Assembly (NCBI RefSeq): GCF_020171345.1
Contig: NZ_JAIUZM010000005.1
Location: forward strand, 62,001 to 126,000
Length of the DNA stretch: 64,000 bases
Reading direction: 5' to 3'
Source: Microbulbifer agarilyticus
GTDB lineage: Bacteria; Pseudomonadota; Gammaproteobacteria; Pseudomonadales; Cellvibrionaceae
In this document: in pieces, positions 1 through 9,349 of the stretch
Position numbering within the stretch: the first letter of the stretch is position 1
Layout of the letters: each line of letters starts with the position of its first letter
Notes under the pieces: generated by a model
Databases searched by the model: none
Told to the model about the DNA's origin: nothing
Seen by the model: only the letters and a program-made list of their open reading frames with translations
Program-made: the position numbers and the translations under genes

Positions 1-2325
1 TTGGGTGAGTTAACCGCGGCGGCCACTCTGGAAGAGGGCTTCAACGGTATTGCTGTCCGTTACGACAACCCGGAAGATTGGGATCAGGTATTCGTTCATC
101 TGTGGGTAACTGTAAATGGCCAGGACCAGGCGCTCACTCAGTGGCCTGGGCTGTTGATGTCCGGTCCCGATACCGAAGGTTGGTGGAGCCATTCAGTAGA
201 CGAAGCTGATCTGGAAAATGGTGAAGTCAATCTGGTGTTCAACAGTGGCAACGGTCAGCAGACCGGTGACCAGCGCAACATCAATGAGTCCTCCAGTTTC
301 GTCGGCGGTGCCTGGGAACCTTGGGTTCCGGAAGCGCCGGTGGGTGGCGACACCTCACGTGTCTCAGTGATTGGCGGAACCACGGCTGATGGCGAGCGGG
401 ATTATGCAATCGGCAGTGTGATTACCGTGAATGCAGATGCGGCTCCTTTGGGCACCGAATTCGGTGGCTGGAGTGGCGATGCGACGCCTTACATCGTCGG
501 TGATCCTTCGCAGCCTCAGGTGCAATTGTTGATTCCGCAACACGACCTGTCGCTGGTGGCACTCTTCCCGAGCAGTAATAACGACTACCAGGCCGGGCAG
601 AATTTCTACGCGGCACAGTGTGCTAACTGTCATGGCGATCAGGGTCAGGGTGATGTTGCACCGGCTCTGGCTGGTACCGGCAGCAATTGGGATCTCAATG
701 TGCTCACGCAGTACATCGAAGACTTTATGCCGATGGACGCCACCGCCAGTTGTGCGGGCGACGAGCCTGGTGCCTGTGCTTATGAAACGGCTCGCCTGAT
801 TGTGGACGAAGCCTGGAGCACGAGTAATTGTTCCGGCAACGACTGCGATGGCAGTAACCTCGATGCGCGTAACATGCGTCTGCTGACCCGTGAGGAATAC
901 CTCAACAGCGTCAGCGACGTCTTCGGTATCGCCTTCGATGAGTCTGTGATGGGACCGGTGCCGGCAGATGGCTTGTTCCGCAACTTCGACACTGCCTCCT
1001 TCCTCACGGCCGGCAACGACCGCACCCTGGGGTACGAGCAGGTTTCAGAACAGGTTGCCGACATGGCGGTTTCCCAGTTCGGCTTTAACAGCTTGATTGA
1101 TGGCTGTGGCGATAACCGCTGTGTGGTCGACACACTTGGCTTCCGCCTGTTCCGTCGTCCGCTGACGACTCAGGAAATTGATCGTTACACCGGCTTGTAC
1201 ACCAGTGAGGACGATGGCCGTCTGGTCGTCCAGGCCATGCTGATGTCGCCGCATTTTATGTACCGTTCCGAGCTGGGTGAACTGGATAGTGCGACCGGGC
1301 TGTATCGCCTTAACAACTACGAAATCGCGACCCTGCTTTCCTACACCTTCTGGGTAACCGCGCCAGATGACACCCTGTTGCTGGCTGCGAGCGATGCAAA
1401 CTTTGATGTGGCCGCACAGGTAGACCGTCTGCTGGCGGACCCGCGTGCGGAACGCGGACTGCGCCGCTTTATCTCCGGTTGGCTGATCAACAACCAGTAT
1501 CCTTTCCCGGCGATCAGCAGTGCAGATCTGATTTCGGCATTCAAAGAAGAGACCGTCGGCTTCGTGCTGGAAAATATTCGCGGTAACAACGCATTCAGTG
1601 AGTTGCTCTCTGCGAATTACACCTGGGCGAACGGTGAACTGGCCGCGCACTACGGGTTGGAAAATACCAATGGTGACTGGTCTATTCGCAACTTCCCCAA
1701 CGGTGACGCGCGCAGTGGTACTGGCCTGCTGGGTCACGGCAGCTTCCTCGCTTCCCGTACCAGCACGGTAAACCCGGCGCCGATCAAGCGTGGTGTTTAT
1801 GTGCGCGAAGTGCTGATGTGTCAGGAGTTCCCGCCACCTGCGGCAGCCGACTTCAACGTAGTGTTTGAAGACAGCGACAGCAACCGGGAAGCCACCGCGC
1901 GGCATACCTCGGATCCGGCCTGTGCTGCCTGTCACCAGTTTATTGACGGTGTTGGCTTCGGCTTCGAGCGTTTCGGTAGTGATGCCCTGTATCGCACCAT
2001 CGAAACCATCGGTACCGGTGAGCAGCGCGAAATTGACGATAGCGGCAGTATTAAGAGCCTGTACAGCGCGGCTACGGTGCTAGACCCGGCGAGCGAAAGC
2101 TACGACTTCTACTCGATACCGGAGCTGGCATCGCTGATTGCCAGCAGTGATCAGGGCGAAGCCTGCTTTGCACGTCAGTTCTACCGCTACGTGGTTGGGC
2201 GCGAAGAGGGCACAAGTGATGACCTGATTATCCACGCGGTCAGTGAAGACCTGCGCAATGGCGGTGGCATGCGTGACATGTTGCGTACGCTGGTTCTGTC
2301 TGACGCCTTCACTCTGCGTCGCTAA
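1..2325 (+). CDS. DUF1592/DUF1588/DUF1585-type cytochrome with starch-binding-like N-terminus (5' partial)
   Basis: The open frame enters from the window edge, so the true start and any signal peptide are missing. Residues 1-110 resemble a CBM25/26 starch-binding module: an aromatic-rich beta fold with WPG and VFNSGNG near its ends. Residues 120-190 resemble a divergent InlB-type bacterial repeat. A cytochrome c haem motif CANCH lies near residue 207, followed by the planctomycete-type cytochrome series (DUF1587, DUF1592, DUF1588). DUF1588 carries a second CAACH motif followed by GVGFGFERF, and DUF1585 ends the protein. Such proteins are secreted and pair with DUF1552 proteins, as here 18 bp downstream. 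The family's reaction is not established. A role in redox chemistry near starch is inference from the fused module. Confidence 0.85.
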   Translation: MGELTAAATLEEGFNGIAVRYDNPEDWDQVFVHLWVTVNGQDQALTQWPGLLMSGPDTEGWWSHSVDEADLENGEVNLVFNSGNGQQTGDQRNINESSSFVGGAWEPWVPEAPVGGDTSRVSVIGGTTADGERDYAIGSVITVNADAAPLGTEFGGWSGDATPYIVGDPSQPQVQLLIPQHDLSLVALFPSSNNDYQAGQNFYAAQCANCHGDQGQGDVAPALAGTGSNWDLNVLTQYIEDFMPMDATASCAGDEPGACAYETARLIVDEAWSTSNCSGNDCDGSNLDARNMRLLTREEYLNSVSDVFGIAFDESVMGPVPADGLFRNFDTASFLTAGNDRTLGYEQVSEQVADMAVSQFGFNSLIDGCGDNRCVVDTLGFRLFRRPLTTQEIDRYTGLYTSEDDGRLVVQAMLMSPHFMYRSELGELDSATGLYRLNNYEIATLLSYTFWVTAPDDTLLLAASDANFDVAAQVDRLLADPRAERGLRRFISGWLINNQYPFPAISSADLISAFKEETVGFVLENIRGNNAFSELLSANYTWANGELAAHYGLENTNGDWSIRNFPNGDARSGTGLLGHGSFLASRTSTVNPAPIKRGVYVREVLMCQEFPPPAAADFNVVFEDSDSNREATARHTSDPACAACHQFIDGVGFGFERFGSDALYRTIETIGTGEQREIDDSGSIKSLYSAATVLDPASESYDFYSIPELASLIASSDQGEACFARQFYRYVVGREEGTSDDLIIHAVSEDLRNGGGMRDMLRTLVLSDAFTLRR

Positions 2326-2343
2326 ATTCGGGAGATAAAAACA

Positions 2344-3786
2344 ATGAAACTGCTGAATAAACTTGGTTTTGCTTCCGTAAAGGAATCCACCAGCCAGTCG
2401 CGCCGCAAGTTCCTGCGCAACCTGGCACAGGCCGGTATGCTGTTGCCGGTGGCCAGTAGCATGCTCGGGCAGCGGGTATTTGCGAATACCGGCTCTGCGC
2501 AGCGCGTGCTGTTCCTCTACTATCCCAACGGTGTGGTGCCCTACAACTGGGTGCCACAACAGGGCCCGGGCACCATTAGTGGCAGCCAGGAACTGAGCTT
2601 TGGCTTGGGGCCGCTGTCTTCCTGGCACGATCGCATGATTGTGCTGCAGAACATGACACTGGATATCGGTAGCGGTGCCGGAGCCCACTACAACGATATG
2701 CGCGGCATTCTCACCGGTAACAATGAAATCAGTCGCGAAAGCGCCAGTATCGATCACTTGATTGCGGAGCAGTTGGGCAGCGAGGGTGTATTGAGCCTCG
2801 GCGTGCGTACCGGCGGCCGCTCCGACATCATGATCTCCAAGCCGCGCGGTTACGATAGCGGCGCCCGCCCGATTCCGAATAACGACCCGGCGGATGCCGC
2901 GCAGAAACTTGCCGTTGGTATTAGCGGTGGCGGCGGCAGTTCTGGTGGTAGTAGCTCTGGCGGCAGCAGCGGCGACAAACAGGCCTATTACGAAGCGATT
3001 CTCAACGACTTCGACGGCCTTGCCGAAGTTACTCTCGACAGCGCCCGTCGCGACAAACTCACACTGCATGAAAATGCACTGAAGCGTTTGCGGGATCTCG
3101 CCGGCAACCAGGTAGGCGAGTGCAGCTTCAACACCAATGTGATGAGCGACCCGTATGCCAGTTCCTCGAGCCAGCTAACACCCACCGAATGGCAAATGTT
3201 CCCGCATTTGGCGCGCGCGCAAATCGATAACATTGTGGGTGCTTTCTCCTGTGGCCTAAATCGGGTCGCCACCCTGCAGCTATCCAAAGGGGATGAGAAC
3301 GGCAACCTGGTGAACTATTCGTTCGATGAGTGCTGGCAGATGTCGCAGGACGCCATTAGCCAGGGGATTCAGCACAGCTCTGATAGTGGTACCGTGGGTT
3401 CCATTACCCGCTGGTACAACGAATTCGCCAGCCACAGTGCCTCGCATCGCCCGGGCGATGTGCCGCACACCGCACAGGTGCGCTGGTATCACAGTCTGCT
3501 CGCCTACACCTTGCAGCAGCTCGAAAACAGCGGCTTACTGGATGACACCCTGGTGGTGATGTTCTCAGAAGTTGGTGATGGCTCGAAGCACGGGGGTGCA
3601 GCGGGTGCGGTGACCCTTGCCGGCGGTGCCGGTGGCGCCCTGCAAATGGGCCGGATCATCAATTGTGGCGACGGGGTCAACAACGGCCAGCGGATTTACG
3701 GCACGCATCAGCTGTTTGGTGATGTGGCCCGCTATATGGGGGTAACCAGTTTGCCGGAAAGCCACTGGTCTGGTGGGGTTGTGTAA
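2344..3786 (+). CDS. DUF1552 family secreted protein, Tat-type signal
   Basis: The 480-residue protein begins with a twin-arginine-like stretch (SRRKFLRNLAQAG at about residues 19-31) followed by a hydrophobic segment and a likely cleavage after VFA, so export in folded form is probable. The body matches the DUF1552 family, which is distantly like the sulfatase/DUF1501 fold and usually lies directly after a DUF1592-type cytochrome. A low-complexity Gly/Ser stretch at about residues 197-211 looks like a flexible linker. The gene follows the cytochrome by 18 bp, with an AG-rich ribosome site (GGGAGAT) before ATG, so the two form an operon closed by the terminator at 3808. Function is unknown in the family. 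Confidence 0.87.
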   Translation: MKLLNKLGFASVKESTSQSRRKFLRNLAQAGMLLPVASSMLGQRVFANTGSAQRVLFLYYPNGVVPYNWVPQQGPGTISGSQELSFGLGPLSSWHDRMIVLQNMTLDIGSGAGAHYNDMRGILTGNNEISRESASIDHLIAEQLGSEGVLSLGVRTGGRSDIMISKPRGYDSGARPIPNNDPADAAQKLAVGISGGGGSSGGSSSGGSSGDKQAYYEAILNDFDGLAEVTLDSARRDKLTLHENALKRLRDLAGNQVGECSFNTNVMSDPYASSSSQLTPTEWQMFPHLARAQIDNIVGAFSCGLNRVATLQLSKGDENGNLVNYSFDECWQMSQDAISQGIQHSSDSGTVGSITRWYNEFASHSASHRPGDVPHTAQVRWYHSLLAYTLQQLENSGLLDDTLVVMFSEVGDGSKHGGAAGAVTLAGGAGGALQMGRIINCGDGVNNGQRIYGTHQLFGDVARYMGVTSLPESHWSGGVV

Positions 3787-3807
3787 CCGCTTCGATCAGT
3801 CCAACAC

Positions 3808-3837
3808 AAAAAAGCCCCGAATCTTCGGGGCTTTTTT
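3808..3837. terminator. bidirectional rho-independent terminator
   Basis: A GC-rich stem (GCCCCGA / TCGGGGC) is flanked by A and T runs on both sides. It sits between the convergent DUF1552 and DUF3014 genes and can serve both strands. Confidence 0.9.
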
Positions 3838-3865
3838 ATCTGCTTTGCGGAAAGGTTGTAGCGAA

Positions 3866-4702
3866 CTACTGCTGCTCGGAAGGCATGTTTTCCAGTGCGC
3901 TTTTTAGTTCGGTCAGTTTTTCTTTCACTCGTGCCGCGTTGTCCGGCCCAATGCGAATCATCAGTTTGTGCAGGCCAGGCATCTTTTCCATTTTCTCGTC
4001 TTCGAATTTGTAATACACCGTGGGGCGGACCAGCTTAACCGGGCCGTCGACTTCCGGTGCGGCCAGTGCCTGATCGATGGCAGCGAGTAGCGCTGCGTGG
4101 AAGTTTTTGTTCTTGAGGCCGAGTTCACCATACGCCTGCTTCAGGCGTGGGTACCAGAACTGATACAGGTTTACCGCGGTGTCGGTATCCACCATGGCGA
4201 ACAGGCGTACCGGTGCGTCGTAGCGCTGGTAGTTTTCCTGCGACAGTACATAAACCTTTTGTCCGTCCGGGCGGATCTCCAGTTCTTTTACTGCAATTTT
4301 TCCGTCCACGTTTTTAAACGGACGGTTCTTGTGCATTAGGTCGCCCTTGGTTGCCGTGTTTACGGCAGCTACCCATTTGCGCACCACTTCATCGGGCACA
4401 ATCCAGCGGGCGAGTGTGCCATCGGCGGAGAGACTGACCAGATCGTTGGCGGCCTCTTTGTCGCTATCGTTCAGCGCGGGCAGTTTGCGCGGTTCTTCCT
4501 TGGGTGGGGTGGGTTCCGGCGCGGGGGGGATTACGGGTTCCGGCTCTTCCAGCTCAACTTTGGGCTGAACTTCGGGTACCGCCTCGGGCACGGCCACCGG
4601 TGTTTCGGGTCGGTTGGCTTCTTTAATCACAAACCAGTAAATACCGGCAATGACTGCTGCCGCTACCAGCACGGCAACCAGCCACTCTTTGATTCCACCC
4701 AT
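3866..4702 (-). CDS. DUF3014 domain membrane-anchored protein
   Basis: A 278-residue protein with one N-terminal membrane helix (about residues 7-25). A proline- and glutamate-rich linker spans about residues 32-72, and the rest is a soluble domain matching DUF3014, for example the DLVSLSADGTLARWIVPDE stretch near residue 87. The topology suggests an inner-membrane anchor with the domain in the periplasm. The start is supported by a strong ribosome site (GGGAGGA) upstream of ATG. It is a single-gene unit, convergent with the DUF1552 gene and separated from the amylase operon by about 200 bp. No biochemical function is known for the family. Confidence 0.85.
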   Translation of the reverse strand: MGGIKEWLVAVLVAAAVIAGIYWFVIKEANRPETPVAVPEAVPEVQPKVELEEPEPVIPPAPEPTPPKEEPRKLPALNDSDKEAANDLVSLSADGTLARWIVPDEVVRKWVAAVNTATKGDLMHKNRPFKNVDGKIAVKELEIRPDGQKVYVLSQENYQRYDAPVRLFAMVDTDTAVNLYQFWYPRLKQAYGELGLKNKNFHAALLAAIDQALAAPEVDGPVKLVRPTVYYKFEDEKMEKMPGLHKLMIRIGPDNAARVKEKLTELKSALENMPSEQQ

Positions 4703-4909
4703 ATGACAATCCTCCCTTTAAAACGCCGTGCACCAAATTTGGCGCCCAAAAATCAGTGTAAACCACTGACTGTGAAGTCTAAGACAGTATCAGGTTGGAA
4801 AGGTTTCGGATACGGGAGCGTGTGGCAGGTAGGGACGAGGGGTGGGAAGAAAGTGCGGGGCGCGCAGAGGCGCCCCGCCCAGTATCATAGCGAGTATCAG
4901 AGCTAGAGA

Positions 4910-6826
4910 TCAGTGCTCGAGCTTGAGGATCTGACCGGACAGCGCAGGCGCAGTCAGGGCGACGGAAGCGCTGAGGTCATCGGCGACCACCAGTTCCGTG
5001 CTACCTTCCTGCAACTGGTTGGTAAGGGTGTACTTACCCGGAGCCAGCTGCCACCGCTTGATCAGGTCAGATGGCACAGCCAGGTCCACCGCGCTGTCGC
5101 TACCGGCGAAGTTAGCAACCACCAGCAGGCGATCGTCACCGGCCCAGCGCGCAAAGCTGTACAGCTTGTCGGAGTAGTTTTCACCCTGCGCGCGGTTGTG
5201 GCGGTGCAGGTCCAGGTATTCACCAGAGAGTGCCGCACTCTGGCTACTGAAAGTCAGCAGCTCGCGGTAGAAGTCGCGCAGGGACTGTTCGCCGGCGGAA
5301 AGCTGTTCACTGTTGAACTGCCCTTCATTGTGCCAGCGGCGAATGCTGGGAACAGACCAGTAGTCGAAGATGGTGGTGCGGCTGGTCTTGCCGAAGCCGG
5401 CATCGCCGTCGCCCGGCTCGCCCAGTTCCTGGCCGAAATAGATCAGCGTCGGCGCACCGCTCACGGTAGCGGAAACCACCATGGCCGGGATACCTGCCTG
5501 CGGGTTACCGGCAAATTCCGGCGAGGCGATACGCTGCTCGTCATGGTTCTCCATAAAGCGCAGCATGTTGTCTTCGATACCGCTCAGGCTTTCCTGAATC
5601 TCCACCAGCGGATCGGTGCCGGCTTTGCCTTCCATCACCGCACGGATAGCATCGTAGGTGCCTACCTTGTCATACAGGTAGTCCATCTTGCCCAGGTGGA
5701 TGTAGTCCCGGTACAGCTTCGGCTGGTAGATTTCTGCCAGCAGCAGCGCGTCGGCTTTCTGCATTTTAATGCTGGAATTCAGGTAGCTCCAAAATTCCAC
5801 CGGCACCATGCCAGACATGTCGTAGCGGAAGCCGTCGACACCGAAGGCAAGCCAGTAGTCGGTGATCTGGCGGAATTTCTTCCAGCTATCCGGAACGTCC
5901 TGCTCCGCCCAGAAGGCCGCATGCGCACGGAAGTCTTTCTCCGCGTAGTCGGCCGGCAGCTTCGCAAAGTCGTAGCTGCCGTCCGGACGCACACCGAAGT
6001 TGATCTTCACGGTTTCGTACCAGTCGCCCTGCTGGGGCTGCGGGGCGCGGCTGCCGTTGCCGGTCCATTTGGCGGGTACTTCTTCAAACTCGCCATCCAC
6101 CAGTGCATGGGCTTCACCGTTTAGCGGCTGGTAACCGTCGGTGGCCACAGGTACCTGAAAGGGCTCGCCGGGGACGTAGTAGAAGTTGTTGTCGCGCGCA
6201 TAGGCAACGCTGCTGTCGTCGTCCGCGCCGAAGTCACGCACGCCCTCGGGTTTGGCCAGGGACTGGTAATTACGCGCAACGTGGTTGGGAACGATATCGA
6301 TAATGACCTTGAGGCCGGCGGCGTGGGAGCGCTCCAGCAGCGCTTTGAACTCTTCCAGGCGCTTGCTCGGGTCGTTAGCGAGATCCGGGTTTACCGAGTA
6401 GTAGTCCTTGATCGCGTAGGGAGAGCCGGCACGGCCTTTCACCACGTCCGGATCGTCATTGGCGATACCGAATTCGGTGTAGTCGCGCACTACCGCGTGG
6501 TGCAGCGCCCCGGTGTACCAGATGTAGTCGGCACCCAGGTTGCGGATTTCTTCCAGCGCCTTGGGGGTGAAGTCGCTGAACTTGCCCACGCCATTTTCTT
6601 CAATGGTGCCCCAGGGTTTGTTGGTGGCGTTGGTGTTGCCGAACAGGCGGGTCATCACCTGGTAGATCTCCGGCTTGCCGGACAAGCTTTCTACAGAAGC
6701 TTCAACCGCTACCTCAGTATTGGACTGGGTCTGTGCACTTTCCGCTGCTTCCATCTTTTGGTCACAGCCACTCAGGGTGGCGGCTGCGACGGAAGAGGCG
6801 AGTATGAGCTGAATAAACTTTTTCAT
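4910..6826 (-). CDS. GH13 alpha-amylase lipoprotein
   Basis: An endo-acting or exo-acting alpha-glucan hydrolase, probably anchored to a membrane. I chose ATG at 6826 (MKKFIQ) because it gives a classic lipobox signal (ATLSGC, lipidated Cys at about residue 21) and has GAGAGAAG just upstream; the open frame runs further up to 6883. All four GH13 regions are visible. DIVPNH (about residue 177) is region I, GFRYDMSG contains the nucleophile Asp (about 336), LLAEIYQ the acid/base Glu (about 365), and ENHDEQR the transition-state Asp (about 427). It is the last gene of the three-gene alpha-glucan operon, 22 bp after the GH31 gene. Exact specificity cannot be read from the sequence. Confidence 0.92.
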   Translation of the reverse strand: MKKFIQLILASSVAAATLSGCDQKMEAAESAQTQSNTEVAVEASVESLSGKPEIYQVMTRLFGNTNATNKPWGTIEENGVGKFSDFTPKALEEIRNLGADYIWYTGALHHAVVRDYTEFGIANDDPDVVKGRAGSPYAIKDYYSVNPDLANDPSKRLEEFKALLERSHAAGLKVIIDIVPNHVARNYQSLAKPEGVRDFGADDDSSVAYARDNNFYYVPGEPFQVPVATDGYQPLNGEAHALVDGEFEEVPAKWTGNGSRAPQPQQGDWYETVKINFGVRPDGSYDFAKLPADYAEKDFRAHAAFWAEQDVPDSWKKFRQITDYWLAFGVDGFRYDMSGMVPVEFWSYLNSSIKMQKADALLLAEIYQPKLYRDYIHLGKMDYLYDKVGTYDAIRAVMEGKAGTDPLVEIQESLSGIEDNMLRFMENHDEQRIASPEFAGNPQAGIPAMVVSATVSGAPTLIYFGQELGEPGDGDAGFGKTSRTTIFDYWSVPSIRRWHNEGQFNSEQLSAGEQSLRDFYRELLTFSSQSAALSGEYLDLHRHNRAQGENYSDKLYSFARWAGDDRLLVVANFAGSDSAVDLAVPSDLIKRWQLAPGKYTLTNQLQEGSTELVVADDLSASVALTAPALSGQILKLEH

Positions 6827-6848
6827 CTTCTCTCTATTCGCTTTTTGT

Positions 6849-9308
6849 TTACTGGGCGACCGAAAGGGACTGACTTGCGCCACTCCAGGGGAACTTCACG
6901 TGCAGCGTTTTTTCACGCTTGTTGTACCAGGCGGTGTTCTCGGTCAAATCTTTTTCGCGCTTCACCAGGGCGATGGTGTGCTCACCCTGCTGGATGGAAG
7001 CGGGCAGGGTTACGTTGTGCAACACCAGTTCCACATTGCGACTTTTCGGGGCGCCGGTGTAGCCGTCACCTTCACGGGTAAACGTGAAGTCGATACCGGT
7101 ATCGTTGCGCTCGCCACTGAACAGCAGCTTTTCGTACTGGCCTTTGGCAAAGGCATCGGCGGTTACGCCATCGTCTTCGTACACCGTGCCGGAGGACTGT
7201 TGCACTGACTCGTGCGCGTAGTAATCCAGGCGCAGGTATTCGCTGGTGTATTCCTGGGTGTTTTTCATATCCGCCACGGTGGGGATGAACGCACCGGCGC
7301 GTACCAGTACCGGAATGGTTTCCAGGCTCACCTTGATCTCGGCCTTGTCGCCGCCGTACTGGTTGTCGTTCCAGTAGTCGAACCAGATTCCACCCGGCAG
7401 TTCTACAGATACGCTGCGGGTATCTTCCATCACCGGTGCCACCAGGAAGTCGTTACCCCACAGGTAGGCACTCTTGTTATCCATCAGTTCGAGATTGTTT
7501 TCGTTCTCGAAGAACAGCGGACGCATCAGCGGCATACCGGTCTGGCTATTCTCAAACGCCAGGGTGTAGTTGTACGGCAGCAGGCGGTAACGCAGCTTGA
7601 TGAACTCGCGAGTAATGTTGCGGGTCTTGCGGTCGTGGAACACCGGCTCCGGAGCGATGTGCTCCTGTGCATGCGGACGGTACACCGGCTGGAAGGTGCC
7701 GTACTGCAGCCAGCGGATATACGGGGTGCGTTCAAAGCGCTCGCCATCGGCAAAGCCGCCCAGGTCGGAGTGGGTGTAGGCAAAGCCGAGCAGGCCCATT
7801 TGCAGGGACAGCTCAACCTGCGGTTGCAGGCCGCCCCAGCCGCGCGACACGTCGCCAGTCCACGGGATCATGCCGTAGCGCTGTGAACCCGGGAAACCGG
7901 CGCGCATCATAATGAAGGGGCGCTCGTCCGGGTTGTTGGCTTTTTCGTTTTCGAACAGCATCTGCGCCCAGCGGTGGCCGTAGGCGTTGTGGATTTCATC
8001 CGCCATGCCGATCGCGTGCACGGTGTCGGACGGGTGCACTTCCGGCTCACCCAGATCGCCCCACCAGCCGGAAACGCCCTGTGCTTTCAGGTCCTGATAA
8101 ATATTCCAGAACCAATCGCGGCCGTCTTCGGAGAAAACATCGATCAGGCCGGTGTTGCCGAAGTAGAAATCAAACTGCTTGGGTTTGCCGGCGAGGTTTT
8201 TCGCCAGTGCGTTGCTGGCTACTGCCTCATCCCAGCGCTCGGAGGTGGAGAGAACAAACGGCTCGGTAACCAGGATGGTTTGAATGCCCTGTTCTTTCAG
8301 CTCCGCCATCATCTCGACTGGCTGCGGGAAGTTTTCTTTGTCCCACGCCAGGTTGCCCATGTGGCCTTTGATGTCCGGGCCAAACCAGTACAGGTCGAGC
8401 ACCAGCGCGTCTACCGGAAAATCTTCGTCGTTGAAGGCCTGGATGGTTTCGCGCACTTCCTGTTCTGAGCGGTAGCCGAAGCGGGAGGCGAAATTGCCCA
8501 GCGCCCAGCGCGGTGGCATCGGCTGGCGGCCGGTAACGTCCACGTAGTTTTCGATCAGTTTGGGGTAATTCTCACCCGCCACCACGATGTAGGCACTGCG
8601 CCCACCCACGGCTTCAAACTGCATCACGCTGTCTTCGCTGGCACCGAGGTCCATGGTGCCGGTGGCACTGTTGTCGAACAGCAGTACGTATTTATTGCTG
8701 CTCATCACCGCCGGCATGGAGAAGTACATCTGCTCGGATTCGGTGGAGTAGCCGTAATGCGCCTTGTTGTACAGCGGCAGGCGATGACCGCGGCGGTCCA
8801 TGCCCAGCACGCGCTGGCCACCACCGATTAGTTTCTCATCGTCGGTGAGGTTAAAGCGGAAGCCGCGCATGGTCTGGTTGGCGAAGAAGCCGTGCTCTTC
8901 ACTCAACAGCGGCTTGCCATCGTGCAGGTATTCGATGGCAAACGGCGACTTGTGAATCACCGCGGTGATGTCGCCAAGGGAATAGCGCAGCGCTTCGGTA
9001 GAAACATTCAGTTCCGCCTGCACGTCTTGTTGCAGTTGCTGGTGTGCACGTGCGAAGGAGGGCAGGTGTTTCATGCCCTCGCGCTGGTAGTGCACTTCCA
9101 GTGCGCCAGAGTTCAGCGGGGTCAGGGTTACCTGGCTGTCGCTGGTTTCGATCACCAGCTTATCATCGAACAGCGTGTGTTCCTGGTAGCTGCGCGCGGT
9201 ATCCGCAAATGCTGGTTGCAGGGCGGCGGCCAGCGCTGTTGTTAAAACAGTTTTCAGGCCGAGTTTTTGGAGCAGCCTGGTGGGCTTTTTGCTTTTCACT
9301 ACTTTCAT
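6849..9308 (-). CDS. GH31 family alpha-glucosidase, exported
   Basis: An 819-residue GH31 enzyme that releases glucose from the non-reducing end of alpha-glucans. A signal peptide covers about residues 1-35 (cleavage after AFA), so it acts in the periplasm or outside. The nucleophile Asp is in GWWGDLGEPE (about residue 418) and the acid/base Asp in WTGDVSRGW (about 486). The HSDLGGF substrate-site motif follows near 515, and the N-terminal beta-sandwich and C-terminal DUF5110-like domains are of normal length. It lies between two GH13 genes, 41 bp after the upstream one and 22 bp before the downstream one, which fits one transcript. Alpha-1,4 rather than alpha-xylosidase activity is inferred from the neighbours. 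Confidence 0.93.
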   Translation of the reverse strand: MKVVKSKKPTRLLQKLGLKTVLTTALAAALQPAFADTARSYQEHTLFDDKLVIETSDSQVTLTPLNSGALEVHYQREGMKHLPSFARAHQQLQQDVQAELNVSTEALRYSLGDITAVIHKSPFAIEYLHDGKPLLSEEHGFFANQTMRGFRFNLTDDEKLIGGGQRVLGMDRRGHRLPLYNKAHYGYSTESEQMYFSMPAVMSSNKYVLLFDNSATGTMDLGASEDSVMQFEAVGGRSAYIVVAGENYPKLIENYVDVTGRQPMPPRWALGNFASRFGYRSEQEVRETIQAFNDEDFPVDALVLDLYWFGPDIKGHMGNLAWDKENFPQPVEMMAELKEQGIQTILVTEPFVLSTSERWDEAVASNALAKNLAGKPKQFDFYFGNTGLIDVFSEDGRDWFWNIYQDLKAQGVSGWWGDLGEPEVHPSDTVHAIGMADEIHNAYGHRWAQMLFENEKANNPDERPFIMMRAGFPGSQRYGMIPWTGDVSRGWGGLQPQVELSLQMGLLGFAYTHSDLGGFADGERFERTPYIRWLQYGTFQPVYRPHAQEHIAPEPVFHDRKTRNITREFIKLRYRLLPYNYTLAFENSQTGMPLMRPLFFENENNLELMDNKSAYLWGNDFLVAPVMEDTRSVSVELPGGIWFDYWNDNQYGGDKAEIKVSLETIPVLVRAGAFIPTVADMKNTQEYTSEYLRLDYYAHESVQQSSGTVYEDDGVTADAFAKGQYEKLLFSGERNDTGIDFTFTREGDGYTGAPKSRNVELVLHNVTLPASIQQGEHTIALVKREKDLTENTAWYNKREKTLHVKFPWSGASQSLSVAQ

Positions 9309-9349
9309 CGTCGCTTTCGTTTGTCTTTTTGTTTAAGTACGGTCGTTTT

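Noticed and set aside
4703-4906. 67-codon open frame upstream of the DUF3014 gene
   Set aside because: It starts opposite the DUF3014 start, is unusually basic without family features and runs to the amylase operon end; probably chance.
4913-6124. 403-codon open frame on the plus strand
   Set aside because: It is antisense to the GH13 lipoprotein gene, whose four catalytic motifs are intact; the plus frame shows no family features.
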